64,000 nt of DNA from Microvirga terricola (GTDB lineage Bacteria > Pseudomonadota > Alphaproteobacteria > Rhizobiales > Beijerinckiaceae), in contig NZ_JAATJS010000004.1 in the NCBI RefSeq assembly GCF_011777495.1, positions 310,001-374,000 of the forward strand, given 5' to 3'. A model generated the notes under the pieces. That model had not been told where the DNA came from and ran no database searches. It worked only from the letters and a program-made list of their open reading frames with translations. A program made the position numbers and the translations under genes. Position 1 is the first letter of the stretch, and each line of letters opens with the position of its first letter. Below are positions 28,136-37,230 of the stretch, piece after piece.

Positions 28136-28420
28136 GGCGGAGGCGCCACTTGCACAAAGTTCTTATTTTGTTCACAGTCGCCGTTGATCATCGATTCGAT
28201 AGAGTGGTCGACGGCCTATAACCTTCGTCGCGGCACTGAGAACCGGCACTGAGTCAAGCTCCTTCGCCGCCGAAATATCGACGGTGTGGATAGTCGGGAG
28301 AATGAGGAAAGGTTGCCGTCAGCGCATGGGAATTTTCGTCTGTGTCCCGCGGGTCACCGTCGAATCGAACACGCGATTATAAGAGGGATCTGACACCTCA
28401 CCCCTTTTCCGGAGCGCCAG

Positions 28421-29914
28421 ATGGCCTCAGCCCAAGCCCTGATCGCCCGTCTCGAAGCAGCTGAGCCGCAATTTCGCGCGGCCCCCAACAATCTCGACGC
28501 CGAGCAGGCGCTCTTGGGCGCAATCCTGGTCAATAACGACGCCTATTACCGGGTGTCCGACTTCCTGGAGGCCGCGCATTTCTTCGAGGATCTGCACCGG
28601 CGCATCTTCGAGGTGGCGACGAGCCTCATCAAGGCGGGCAAGGTCGCGACCCCGATCACCATGAAGACCTTTTTGGGTGATCAGGATCTCGGCGGCCTCA
28701 CGGTTTCTCAATACCTCGCACGCCTCGCGGCGGAGGCGACGACCGTCATCAACGCCGAGGATTACGGCCGCACGATCTATGACCTCGCGGTGCGCCGCAA
28801 CCTCATCGGCATCGGCGAGGATCTGGTGAACGTCGCTTATGACGCGCCGGTTGAAACCTCGCCCCGCGACCAGATCGAGGAAGCCGAGCGCCGGCTGTAC
28901 GAACTGGCGGAAACCGGCCGCTACGACGGCGGCTTCCAAAAATTCTCGGACGCACTGACCGCCGCCATCGACATGGCGGCGGCAGCCTACAAGCGCGAGG
29001 GCAGCCTGTCGGGCGTCTCGACGGGTCTGATTGACATGGACCGCTCCCTCGGCGGCCTTCAGCCCTCCGACCTCGTGATCCTCGCGGGCCGCCCGGCGAT
29101 GGGCAAAACCTCGCTCGTCACCAACATCGCCTTCAACATCGCCAAGGCCTATCGGGCGGAGAAGCAGCAGGACGGCTCGATGAAGACCGTCAACGGCGGC
29201 ATCGTCGGCTTCTTCTCCCTCGAAATGTCCGCCGAGCAATTGGCGACGCGTATCATCGCGGAACAATCGGGCGTGCCCTCCTACAAGATCCGCCGCGGCG
29301 ACATGCGCGAGGACGACTTTTACAAGATCACCGAAGCCGCGCGCGAGATGCAGTCGATCCCGTTCTACATCGACCAGACCGGCGGCATCTCGATTGCGCA
29401 GCTTGCAGCGCGCGCGCGGCGTCTCAAGCGGCAGCGCGGCCTCGACGTGCTGATCGTCGACTACCTTCAACTTCTCTCCGGCTCGGCCAAGAAGGGCGAA
29501 AACCGCGTGCAGGAATTGACCGAGATCACCACCGGCCTGAAGGCGCTGGCCAAGGAGCTCTCGGTGCCGCTCATCGCCCTCTCCCAGCTCTCGCGTCAGG
29601 TGGAATCGCGCGACGACAAGCGACCGCAGCTTTCCGACCTTCGTGAATCGGGCTCCATCGAGCAGGACGCCGACGTGGTGATGTTCGTTTACCGCGAAGA
29701 ATACTACCTGAAGAACAAGGAGCCGAAGCCCGGCACTGAGGAATACTTCAAGTGGCAGGCTGAGATGGATCAGGTCCACGGCAAGGCAGAAGTCATTATC
29801 GGCAAGCAGCGTCACGGTCCTACGGGAACCGTGCAATTGGCGTTCCAGGCTGATATCACTCGCTTCACGGACCTCGCGGACGAGGACAAACTTCCCGAAC
29901 GGATCGGCGATTGA
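28421..29914 (+). CDS. dnaB: Replicative DNA helicase DnaB
   Basis: The hexameric helicase that unwinds DNA at the fork. The 497-residue protein has the N-terminal helical domain (PPNNLDAEQALLGAILV-like PNNLDAEQALLGAIL near residue 22) and a C-terminal RecA-like ATPase with Walker A GRPAMGKTSL near residue 224, Walker B LDVLIVDYLQL near 345 and the family motif SQLSRQVESRDDKRPQLSDLRESGSIEQDAD. No intein is present. GGAG precedes ATG 28421. It leads a dnaB-alr-radA run with overlapping or abutting ends. Confidence 0.97.
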   Translation: MASAQALIARLEAAEPQFRAAPNNLDAEQALLGAILVNNDAYYRVSDFLEAAHFFEDLHRRIFEVATSLIKAGKVATPITMKTFLGDQDLGGLTVSQYLARLAAEATTVINAEDYGRTIYDLAVRRNLIGIGEDLVNVAYDAPVETSPRDQIEEAERRLYELAETGRYDGGFQKFSDALTAAIDMAAAAYKREGSLSGVSTGLIDMDRSLGGLQPSDLVILAGRPAMGKTSLVTNIAFNIAKAYRAEKQQDGSMKTVNGGIVGFFSLEMSAEQLATRIIAEQSGVPSYKIRRGDMREDDFYKITEAAREMQSIPFYIDQTGGISIAQLAARARRLKRQRGLDVLIVDYLQLLSGSAKKGENRVQELTEITTGLKALAKELSVPLIALSQLSRQVESRDDKRPQLSDLRESGSIEQDADVVMFVYREEYYLKNKEPKPGTEEYFKWQAEMDQVHGKAEVIIGKQRHGPTGTVQLAFQADITRFTDLADEDKLPERIGD

Positions 29915-29922
29915 ACCACATC

Positions 29923-31074
29923 ATGAAAGCCTCACAGGCCCGCTTCATCGCAGATGCCGAGGCTGGCTCCCTGCTCCACATCGACCTCGGCGCGCTTGTT
30001 TCCAACTGGCGGTTTATGCGCGACCGCGCGGGCGATGCAGAAGCTTCGGCGGTGGTGAAGGCGGATGCCTACGGCACCGGCATCGAGACGACGGTGCCAG
30101 CGCTTTATCGGGCCGGATGCCGCACCTTCTTCGTCGCGCATCTCAGTGAAGCGGTCCGGGCGCGAACAGTCGCGCCTGAAGCAACGATCTATGTTCTCAA
30201 TGGCCTGCCCCCGGGCACCTGCGAGGTCTATCGCGAGTTCGAGCTTCGCCCTGTTCTCGGCTCTCTCGACGAGTTTGAGGAATGGGCCGCGTTCTGCCGG
30301 GCGCAGGGTCAAAAGCTCAAGGCCGCCGTGCATTTCGACACAGGCATGCACCGCTTGGGCCTCACGGTCGCGCAGGGGCTGAACCTCAAGAACGACTCGC
30401 GCCTGAAGGATTTTGAGCCCGCGCTGCTGATGAGCCATTTCGCCAGCGCCGAGGAGCGGGACAACCCGCTCAACCGCCGCCAGATCGAAGCCTTTTCGGC
30501 GATCCGCCAGAGCCTCCCAGGCATCCCGTGCTCGCTCGCGAACTCCTCCGGCATTCTTCGCGAGGAAAAGCCGCATTTCGAACTCGTGCGCCCCGGCTAC
30601 GCGCTTTATGGCGGCAACCCGACGCCGGATCAGGCCAACCCGATGCGCCCCGTCGTCAGCCTGCAAAGCCGCATCATCCAGTTGCGGACAGTCGAGGAAG
30701 GCGAAGGCGTCGGCTATAACTCGCGCTGGACCGCACGCGGCAAACGTCGCCTCGCCACGCTGTCCATCGGCTATGCGGATGGCTATCCGCGCTCCGCGAG
30801 CAGCATCGGCGTGAGCGGTGAAGCGACCACGCGTGGAATGGCTATCGTCGCCGATCGGCTCTGCCCATTCGCAGGCACCGTCTCGATGGATCTCATCATC
30901 GTCGATGTCACCGACGTTCCCGAAAACGATGTGAAGCGCGGCGATCTCGTGACGCTTATTGGCGGCGAGCTAACGATCGACGAGGTCGGCCGCCGCGCGG
31001 GCACCATCGGCTACGAGATTCTGACGAGCCTCGGTCGCCGCTACGCCCGCACACATCGTGAAGCGGAATTCTGA
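29923..31074 (+). CDS. alr: Alanine racemase
   Basis: PLP enzyme interconverting L- and D-alanine for peptidoglycan. The PLP lysine is in VVKADAYGTG (Lys 46 from this start), in place of the more usual KANAYGHG; the C-terminal domain has GYNSRW with the second catalytic Tyr, LSIGYADGYPR and GTVSMDLIIVDV. ATG 29923 is taken as start; a TTG at 29911 overlapping the dnaB stop would add four residues. Length is standard at 383 residues. Its stop shares one base with the radA start (TGATG). Confidence 0.95.
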   Translation: MKASQARFIADAEAGSLLHIDLGALVSNWRFMRDRAGDAEASAVVKADAYGTGIETTVPALYRAGCRTFFVAHLSEAVRARTVAPEATIYVLNGLPPGTCEVYREFELRPVLGSLDEFEEWAAFCRAQGQKLKAAVHFDTGMHRLGLTVAQGLNLKNDSRLKDFEPALLMSHFASAEERDNPLNRRQIEAFSAIRQSLPGIPCSLANSSGILREEKPHFELVRPGYALYGGNPTPDQANPMRPVVSLQSRIIQLRTVEEGEGVGYNSRWTARGKRRLATLSIGYADGYPRSASSIGVSGEATTRGMAIVADRLCPFAGTVSMDLIIVDVTDVPENDVKRGDLVTLIGGELTIDEVGRRAGTIGYEILTSLGRRYARTHREAEF

Positions 31075-32474
31075 TGGCGAAGCGCCAAGCCTCTTTCGCC
31101 TGCCAGAGTTGCGGCGCGGTCTACAATCGCTGGAAAGGCAAGTGCGAGGCCTGCGGCGGATGGAACACCATTGTCGAAGAAACGGGCTCGTCCAACCCCA
31201 TGGTCGGCCCCGTCGCCACGCGCCCTGCGCGCGCCAAGGGACGCATCTTCCCGCTCGAAGGCTTGTCGGGCGAGGCCAAGGAAGCGCCGCGCACACCCTC
31301 CGGCATCGCGGAACTCGACCGGGTGACGGGCGGCGGCTTTGTGCACGGCTCCGTCATCCTGCTCGGTGGCGACCCGGGCATCGGCAAATCGACCCTTTTG
31401 ATGCAAGCCTCTGCGGCGCTCGCGAAACGGGGACATCGCGTCGCCTATATCTCGGGCGAAGAAGCGGTCGCGCAGGTGCGTCTGCGCGCGGAGCGGCTGG
31501 GTCTCTCCGATGCGCCGGTCGAACTCGCGTCCGAGACCAATGTTGAGGACATCATCGCGACACTGACGCAAGGCCGACCTCCCGCGCTCGCGATCATCGA
31601 TTCGATCCAGACCATGTGGACCGAGACGGTGGAATCGGCGCCCGGCACGGTGACGCAGGTCCGCGGCAGCGCCCAATCCCTGATCCGTTTCGCCAAGACC
31701 ACCGGCACGTCGGTCATTCTCGTGGGCCACGTCACCAAGGACGGGCAGATCGCGGGGCCGCGCGTCGTCGAGCACATGGTCGATGCGGTCGCCTCGTTCG
31801 AAGGCGACACGGGCCACCATTTCCGCATCCTGCGCACGGTGAAAAACCGCTTCGGCCCCACCGACGAGATCGGCGTGTTCGAGATGTCGGATCAGGGCCT
31901 GCGTGAGGTGCTCAATCCCTCCGAGCTTTTCCTGGCCGGGCGCGATCTCGCGACCCCCGGCACGGCCGTCTTTGCAGGCATGGAGGGCACCCGCCCGCTT
32001 CTGGTGGAAATTCAAGCACTCGTCGCACCGACCTCCTTCGGCAATCCGCGCCGCGCCGTCGTCGGCTGGGACCAGAACCGCCTTTCCATGGTGCTGGCGG
32101 TGCTTGAGGCCCATGGCGGCCTGAAGCTCGGTATGCACGACGTCTATCTCAACGTCGCTGGCGGCCTGCGGATCACCGAACCCGCCGCCGATCTCGCCGC
32201 GGCGGCGGCGCTGGTGTCCTCCCTCTCCGGCACGCCCCTGCCGCCGGATACGGTCTATTTCGGTGAAATGGGCCTCTCCGGGGCCATCCGGCCCGTGGCC
32301 CAAGAGCAGGCGCGGCTGAAGGAAGCGGCCAAACTCGGCTTCGCCAATGCCGTTTCCCCGGCAGCGCGTGCCGAGAAGGCCAAGAAGGAAAATCTCCCGC
32401 TTGCGACGGCCTCGCTCGATCACATCAGCGACCTGGTCGCGGGCATTGCCATGCGGCGGCGCAAGGGCGCCTAG
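31074..32474 (+). CDS. radA: DNA repair protein RadA
   Basis: A RecA-like branch-migration ATPase in recombination. The 466-residue protein has a zinc finger with cysteines 10, 13, 24 and 27 (CQSC and CEAC), Walker A GGDPGIGKST near residue 99, the RadA-specific KNRFG motif followed by PTDEIGVFEM, and a C-terminal Lon-like domain (LNVAGGLRITEPAADLA). The zinc finger, KNRFG and Lon-like parts separate it from RecA. It is coupled to alr through TGATG. Confidence 0.96.
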   Translation: MAKRQASFACQSCGAVYNRWKGKCEACGGWNTIVEETGSSNPMVGPVATRPARAKGRIFPLEGLSGEAKEAPRTPSGIAELDRVTGGGFVHGSVILLGGDPGIGKSTLLMQASAALAKRGHRVAYISGEEAVAQVRLRAERLGLSDAPVELASETNVEDIIATLTQGRPPALAIIDSIQTMWTETVESAPGTVTQVRGSAQSLIRFAKTTGTSVILVGHVTKDGQIAGPRVVEHMVDAVASFEGDTGHHFRILRTVKNRFGPTDEIGVFEMSDQGLREVLNPSELFLAGRDLATPGTAVFAGMEGTRPLLVEIQALVAPTSFGNPRRAVVGWDQNRLSMVLAVLEAHGGLKLGMHDVYLNVAGGLRITEPAADLAAAAALVSSLSGTPLPPDTVYFGEMGLSGAIRPVAQEQARLKEAAKLGFANAVSPAARAEKAKKENLPLATASLDHISDLVAGIAMRRRKGA

Positions 32475-32507
32475 GGCTTGTCAATCAGGTCCCACCGCTG
32501 TCTTTTA

Positions 32508-32535
32508 TTGACACAAAATTACAGCTCCCTATAGG
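32508..32535 (+). promoter_or_regulatory. Consensus-like promoter of the RTX gene
   Basis: A perfect -35 element TTGACA (32508-32513) and a -10 element TATAGG (32530-32535), 16 bases apart. Transcription would begin near 32542, giving a short leader of about 65 bases. The spacing and match are unusually good for this window. Confidence 0.6.
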
Positions 32536-32608
32536 TATCTGGCCCGGCGAGCGACGCCGGAAAAGGACAGCAATCTAGGCGGGATTCGCTCCGCGCTGGG
32601 GGACCACA

Positions 32609-33760
32609 ATGGCTGCAATCACACTCTCGGCCCATACCGTTGCCGAGAACCCGGACGATAACACGGAAATCGGCGCGCTCAGCGTCGACGGCCAGGTCGG
32701 TGAGGTCTTCACCTACACCCTGGCCAGCAGCTTCAGCGCCCGCTTTGAGATCATCGGTTCCACGCTCTATGTGAAAAAGGGCGCAGCCGGCGGCGTCAGC
32801 CTCTTCAACTTCGAAGACGAAGCACTGAATCATTTCCTGCTTTCGATCAGCGCCAAGGGCGACAAGGGCACGGAGGTCGCGGCGACTGAGTTCCGGATTG
32901 ACGTCACCGACAAGAACGAAAACCCCACCGATATCAGCCTCTCCAAGCTGACTGTCGATGAGCACTCGGGCAAGGATGCGGAAGTCGGTCAGCTGTCTGC
33001 GATCGACCCGGATGCTGGCGACACGCATACCTTTACGCTGACGGATGATGTTGGCGGCCTGTTCAAGCTCGATGTCACCGGCACCAAGATCCTGGTGGAT
33101 GGCTCCAAGCTCGAATACGGCAAGTCGGGCCCCTACAACGTTAAGGTCCTTGTCGAAGACGCCGATGGGCTGAGCCTCGAAAAGACGTTTGCAATCACCG
33201 TTGCCGATGTCGTCGATACCTTCAATGGCGGATCGAAGAACGATCGGCTGAGCGGCACGGTCGGCAATGACGTCATCAATGGCGGCGCCGGAAACGACAA
33301 GCTGTACGGCTTGGCGGGCGACGACACCATCCACGGTGGCCTGGGTAAGGACATGCTCTATGGCGGTACCGGCAAGGACACCTTCGTGTTCGACACCCCG
33401 GTCAAGCCGGGCCACTTCGACCACGTTGTCGACTTCAACTCCGCCGACGACACCCTCCTGTTCGATCTCACCGCGCTGAAGTCGTTCAAGATCAAGTACG
33501 GCAAGAAGTTCATGAGCGCCGAAAAGGTCTTCAAGTCCGGCAAGCTGAACAAGAAGTTCTTCACCGTCGGCGACAAGGCCAAGGACAGCAACGACTACGT
33601 CTATTACAACAAGAAGAACGGCGCCGTTTACCTCGACGTTGATGGCGCCGGCCACGGCCATAAGGGCATCCAGATTCTCAAGGTGAAGCCCGGTTCGACC
33701 CTCACCGCGGACGACTTCCTGTTCGTCAATTTCGCCGCGTACGACCCTTTCATCGTCTGA
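32609..33760 (+). CDS. Secreted cadherin-like/RTX calcium-binding protein
   Basis: A 383-residue protein without an N-terminal signal peptide. Residues about 1-105 and 108-200 are two cadherin-like beta-sandwich repeats (VTDKNENPTDISLSKLTVDE links them). Residues about 205-255 are hemolysin-type nonapeptides: GGSKNDRLSG, GNDVINGGAGNDKLYGLAGDD, GGLGKDMLYGGTGKDTF. The Lys-rich C-terminus (KIKYGKKFMSAEK) ends DDFLFVNFAAYDPFIV, consistent with a type I secretion signal. No ABC/MFP secretion genes are in the window. Likely adhesin or surface protein; no enzyme domain is seen. Confidence 0.85.
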   Translation: MAAITLSAHTVAENPDDNTEIGALSVDGQVGEVFTYTLASSFSARFEIIGSTLYVKKGAAGGVSLFNFEDEALNHFLLSISAKGDKGTEVAATEFRIDVTDKNENPTDISLSKLTVDEHSGKDAEVGQLSAIDPDAGDTHTFTLTDDVGGLFKLDVTGTKILVDGSKLEYGKSGPYNVKVLVEDADGLSLEKTFAITVADVVDTFNGGSKNDRLSGTVGNDVINGGAGNDKLYGLAGDDTIHGGLGKDMLYGGTGKDTFVFDTPVKPGHFDHVVDFNSADDTLLFDLTALKSFKIKYGKKFMSAEKVFKSGKLNKKFFTVGDKAKDSNDYVYYNKKNGAVYLDVDGAGHGHKGIQILKVKPGSTLTADDFLFVNFAAYDPFIV

Positions 33761-34068
33761 GATAAGAGCCAACCGTTGCAAGAAGAGCCCCGGAGAAGAA
33801 CCTCCGGGGCTCTTTGCGTTAGGGAAATAACCGCCGCCCGTGAAAAGCGGGCCGGGCCTGAAAAAATGGACGCGACCGCCTGGGCTACCGTCTCGCCGCG
33901 CCGCCCATCCGCCTGATTTTGCCCGAATTTCCCGTTCACAAGAGAGGCTTAGCAAGTAAAGCCCACTCCAAAGGTGACGAGCGCCACTCTTCAGGTTATA
34001 CAGCCGGCGCCTTGAACCCGCGAATGCGGCCCCCACCCTATTGTTTGCGATTGCGTTAGGCTTGGCTC
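33761..34068. other. Intergenic region RTX gene / cvpA
   Basis: 308 bases with no supported gene. It starts with the terminator of the RTX gene. The remainder shows no convincing promoter, RNA or repeat. Confidence 0.5.
33783..33816 (+). terminator. Intrinsic terminator of the RTX gene
   Basis: A perfect 13-base-pair stem (arms 33783-33795 and 33802-33814) with a six-base loop, ending in CTTT. It lies 23 bases after the stop codon. Confidence 0.85.
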
Positions 34069-34671
34069 ATGCCCTTTTCTGTCCTTGATCTCGTCGTTAT
34101 CGGCGTCGTTCTGATTTCGGCCCTTCTGGCCGCGGTGCGCGGTTTCACGCGTGAGGTTCTGGCCATTGTCGCCTGGGTCGCGGCCGCAGCCGCCGCCTGG
34201 TACGTGCACCCGGCGGCGCTGCCGATTGCGCAGCAATATATTCACAGCAATACGGTCGCGCTGATCGCTGCGATCGGCGGGATCTTCATCGTGACGCTCA
34301 TCATCGTGTCGATCGTCACGGTGCAGATCTCGGACATGATCCTCGATTCCCGCATCGGCGCCATCGACCGGACGCTCGGCCTTCTCTTCGGGGCGGCGCG
34401 CGGCTTCCTGATTTGTGTCATCGGCTGGGCCTTCATGGGCTGGCTGCTCCAGGGCAAAAACCCGGATTGGGCCACGACCTCGCGCACCCGGCCCGCCATG
34501 GAAAACACCCGCGACAACATCATCGCCATGCTGCCGGACAACGTCGAGACTTTGCTGCAAAAGCTGCGTAACAAGGGCGCTGCACCGGAAGACCAGGGCG
34601 CGCCTGCCGAACCCGACCCGCAGCGTCAGACGGCTCCCGGCGCGCCGACCTCGCCGCAGCGGCGCAGCTGA
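34069..34671 (+). CDS. cvpA: CvpA family membrane protein
   Basis: A 200-residue membrane protein of the CvpA family, first named from colicin V production. Four helices are visible: LDLVVIGVVLISALLAAVRG near residue 4, AIVAWVAAAAAAWYV near 31, VALIAAIGGIFIVTLIIV near 60, and LLFGAARGFLICVIGWAFMGW near 104. The motif DRTLGLLFGAARG is characteristic. The C-terminal 60 residues are polar and Pro-rich. It precedes purF by 110 bases, as in many proteobacteria. Confidence 0.92.
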   Translation: MPFSVLDLVVIGVVLISALLAAVRGFTREVLAIVAWVAAAAAAWYVHPAALPIAQQYIHSNTVALIAAIGGIFIVTLIIVSIVTVQISDMILDSRIGAIDRTLGLLFGAARGFLICVIGWAFMGWLLQGKNPDWATTSRTRPAMENTRDNIIAMLPDNVETLLQKLRNKGAAPEDQGAPAEPDPQRQTAPGAPTSPQRRS

Positions 34672-34781
34672 TCCATTCGGCACGTGTGTGCCGGGGGGAG
34701 CGACACGAATAGGCATTGGCGGCAGGCGCTTGGCCGCTTACATAGGGGCTTCACGCCACCGGGCGGCGTGCATCCAGGGAA

Positions 34782-36275
34782 ATGATGATGTCTGCATGGT
34801 CTGAGACGTGGCAGGTCCAACCCAAGGCGGTAGACCTCGACCTCGATGGCGACACTCTGCGCGAGGAATGTGGCGTCTTCGGCATCTACGGACATCCCGA
34901 TGCCGCCGCCATCACAGCGCTGGGGCTCCACGCCCTTCAGCATCGCGGACAGGAAGCGGCGGGCATCGTCTCCTTCGACGGCCACGTCTTTCACCTGGAA
35001 CGCAAGCTCGGCCTCGTCGGCGACGGCTTCTCGGATCGCTCCGTCATTGAGCGGCTCGAGGGCCATTCCGCCATCGGCCACGTGCGCTACTCGACGACCG
35101 GCGAGACAATCTTGCGCAACGTGCAGCCTCTCTTCGCTGAGCTCGACGGTGGCGGTTTCGCGGTCGCCCATAACGGCAACCTCACCAACGGCCTGACCCT
35201 TCGCCGCAACCTCATCCGCGACGGTGCGATCTGCCAGTCCACCACCGACACGGAGGTGATCGTCCACCTCGTCGCCCGCAGCCGCCGCCAGCCCTTCATC
35301 GACCGCTTCGTCGAGGCTATCCAGCAGATCGAAGGCGCCTACTCTCTTGTCGCGCTGACCAACAAGAAGCTGATCGGCGCGCGCGATCCGCTCGGCATCC
35401 GCCCGCTGGTGCTGGGTGAACTTGACGGTCGCTATATCCTCGCGTCCGAAACCTGCGCCCTCGACATCATCGGCGCGCGCTTCGTGCGCGATATCGAGAA
35501 CGGAGAGATCGTCGTGATCTCCGACGAGGGTATCGAGTCCATTCGTTTCGCGCCGAAACAGCCGGCCCGCCCCTGCATCTTCGAGTACATCTACTTCGCG
35601 CGCCCGGATTCGGTCGTGAACGGCCGCAACGTCTATCAGGTCCGCAAGGGCATGGGCCGCGAACTCGCGCTCGAATCTCCCGCCAACGCCGATGTCGTGA
35701 TCCCGGTGCCGGATTCCGGTGTTCCCGCCGCACTCGGTTTCGCGCAGACATCGGGCCTGCCTTACGAGCTCGGCATCATCCGCAACCACTATGTGGGCCG
35801 CACCTTCATTCAGCCAACGCAGTCCGTGCGTGAGCTCGGCGTGCGTATGAAGCACTCCGCCAACCGCGCGGCCATCGAAGGCAAGCGCATCGTGCTCGTC
35901 GACGACAGCCTTGTGCGCGGCACCACCTCGGTGAAGATTGTGCGCATGATGCGCGAAGCGGGCGCGAAGGAAGTGCACTTCCGGATCGCCAGCCCGCCGA
36001 TCACGCATCCCGACTTCTACGGCATCGACACGCCGGAGAAGGAAAAGCTGCTCGCCGCGACCCATGATCTGGAGCAGATGCGCGCCTATATCGGCGCGGA
36101 TTCGCTCGCCTTCCTGTCCATCGAGGGCATTTATCGCGCTATGGGCGAGAAGGGCCGCAATGCGGCGCTGCCGCAGTTCACGGACCATTGCTTCACCGGC
36201 GATTATCCGACCCCTCTCACCGATCTCGCGGTCGCCACTCCGCGCCGCGTCTCTCTTCTCGCCGAAGCCGACTGA
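34782..36275 (+). CDS. purF: Amidophosphoribosyltransferase
   Basis: Commits PRPP to purine synthesis by making phosphoribosylamine from glutamine. The 497-residue protein carries a leader of about 29 residues before the nucleophile in REECGVFGI (Cys 30), which in this enzyme class becomes N-terminal after processing. HRGQEAAGI follows near residue 54. The phosphoribosyltransferase domain has the PRPP loop IVLVDDSLVRGTTS near residue 368. AGGGA before ATG 34782 supports the start. No cysteine cluster for a 4Fe-4S site stands out. Confidence 0.96.
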   Translation: MMMSAWSETWQVQPKAVDLDLDGDTLREECGVFGIYGHPDAAAITALGLHALQHRGQEAAGIVSFDGHVFHLERKLGLVGDGFSDRSVIERLEGHSAIGHVRYSTTGETILRNVQPLFAELDGGGFAVAHNGNLTNGLTLRRNLIRDGAICQSTTDTEVIVHLVARSRRQPFIDRFVEAIQQIEGAYSLVALTNKKLIGARDPLGIRPLVLGELDGRYILASETCALDIIGARFVRDIENGEIVVISDEGIESIRFAPKQPARPCIFEYIYFARPDSVVNGRNVYQVRKGMGRELALESPANADVVIPVPDSGVPAALGFAQTSGLPYELGIIRNHYVGRTFIQPTQSVRELGVRMKHSANRAAIEGKRIVLVDDSLVRGTTSVKIVRMMREAGAKEVHFRIASPPITHPDFYGIDTPEKEKLLAATHDLEQMRAYIGADSLAFLSIEGIYRAMGEKGRNAALPQFTDHCFTGDYPTPLTDLAVATPRRVSLLAEAD

Positions 36276-36284
36276 GTTTCTTCA

Positions 36285-37028
36285 ATGACCAAGCCTCTCG
36301 AAAACCGCGTCGCGGTTGTTACCGGCGCGTCGCGCGGCATCGGCCGCGCCGCTGCGCTCGCGCTCGCGGAAGCGGGCGCGCATATCATTGCGCTCGCTCG
36401 TACGCAAGGAGCGCTGGAATCGCTCGACGATGAGATCCGTGCCAAGGGCTCGTCCGCCACGCTGGTCCCGGTCAACCTGAAGGACCTCGATGCCCTCGAC
36501 CGGCTGGGCGCAGCCATCTACGAGCGCTGGGGCAAGCTCGACATCCTGCTCGGCAATGCAGGCATTTTGGGCGAACTCGCTCCCATCACCCACGTCGACC
36601 AGCCCGTCTGGGACGAGGTGATGGCGATCAACGTCACCGCCAATTACCGTCTGATCCGCTCCCTCGACCCGCTGCTGCGCGCATCTGATGCGGGACGCGC
36701 GATCTTCGTGACCTCGGGCGCGGCCAACAAGTGCAACGCCTATTGGGGTGTCTATTCGATCTCGAAGGCCGCCCTGAACGCGCTGGTTTACACCTACGCC
36801 GCTGAGACGGTGACCACGCCAGTCAAGGCGATGCTCATCAATCCCGGCCCCTTGCGCACCTCCATGCGCCGCGCCGCCATGCCGGGCGAGGACCCGCTCA
36901 CGCTGAAGACGCCGGAGGACCTCGCCCCCCACATCGTGAAGCTCGCCCTGCCCTCTTGGGGTCAGACGGGCAAGATCTATGACTTCACGCAAGACGGGAA
37001 AGTGCTGACGCCGCAGATGCCGGCGTGA
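36285..37028 (+). CDS. Short-chain dehydrogenase/reductase
   Basis: A 247-residue NAD(P)-dependent oxidoreductase with the Rossmann glycine motif TGASRGIG near residue 14, the NAG motif LLGNAGILG near 85, and the active-site Tyr-x-x-x-Lys as YSISKAALN near 160 with a preceding Ser in FVTSGAANK. Substrate unknown. It starts nine bases after purF and shares its terminator at 37064-37093, so it is probably expressed with purF, a pairing also seen in other Rhizobiales. Confidence 0.9.
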   Translation: MTKPLENRVAVVTGASRGIGRAAALALAEAGAHIIALARTQGALESLDDEIRAKGSSATLVPVNLKDLDALDRLGAAIYERWGKLDILLGNAGILGELAPITHVDQPVWDEVMAINVTANYRLIRSLDPLLRASDAGRAIFVTSGAANKCNAYWGVYSISKAALNALVYTYAAETVTTPVKAMLINPGPLRTSMRRAAMPGEDPLTLKTPEDLAPHIVKLALPSWGQTGKIYDFTQDGKVLTPQMPA

Positions 37029-37063
37029 AATCGCCAAGAGAAGTGGCTTTACATTAATCAGCT

Positions 37064-37093
37064 ATGCCCGGCTCATTGCCGGGCATTTTGTTT
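37064..37093 (+). terminator. Intrinsic terminator of the purF-SDR unit
   Basis: A nine-base-pair perfect stem (arms 37064-37072 and 37078-37086) with loop TCATT, followed by TTTGTTTT. It lies 36 bases after the SDR stop codon. Confidence 0.85.
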
Positions 37094-37230
37094 TCCGGTC
37101 TCCATGCTCCCTCATTTATCCCTCTCCACCAAACGGTGGACGCGGCGCAGCGCCTGAAAAGCTACCGTCGCTTTTCCTTCCTTATCAGCTGCGGAAAAAC
37201 CGGGCGAAAACAACTGCGCGAGGCTTGGTC

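Larger units (their letters stand above)
28003..28420. other. Intergenic region rplI / dnaB
   Basis: 418 bases with no supported gene. It holds the rplI terminator (28042-28080), a palindromic repeat (28107-28135) and the dnaB upstream region. A TATAAG box at 28379-28384 could be a -10 element for dnaB, but no matching -35 is evident. Confidence 0.55.

Noticed and set aside
28427-29836. Long minus-strand frame opposite dnaB
   Set aside because: It is the antisense of a complete DnaB coding sequence and its product is rich in Arg, Gly, His and Val as expected for a GC-rich shadow.
34626-36188. Long minus-strand frame opposite purF
   Set aside because: PurF on the plus strand has all family motifs; the antisense frame shows none of any family.
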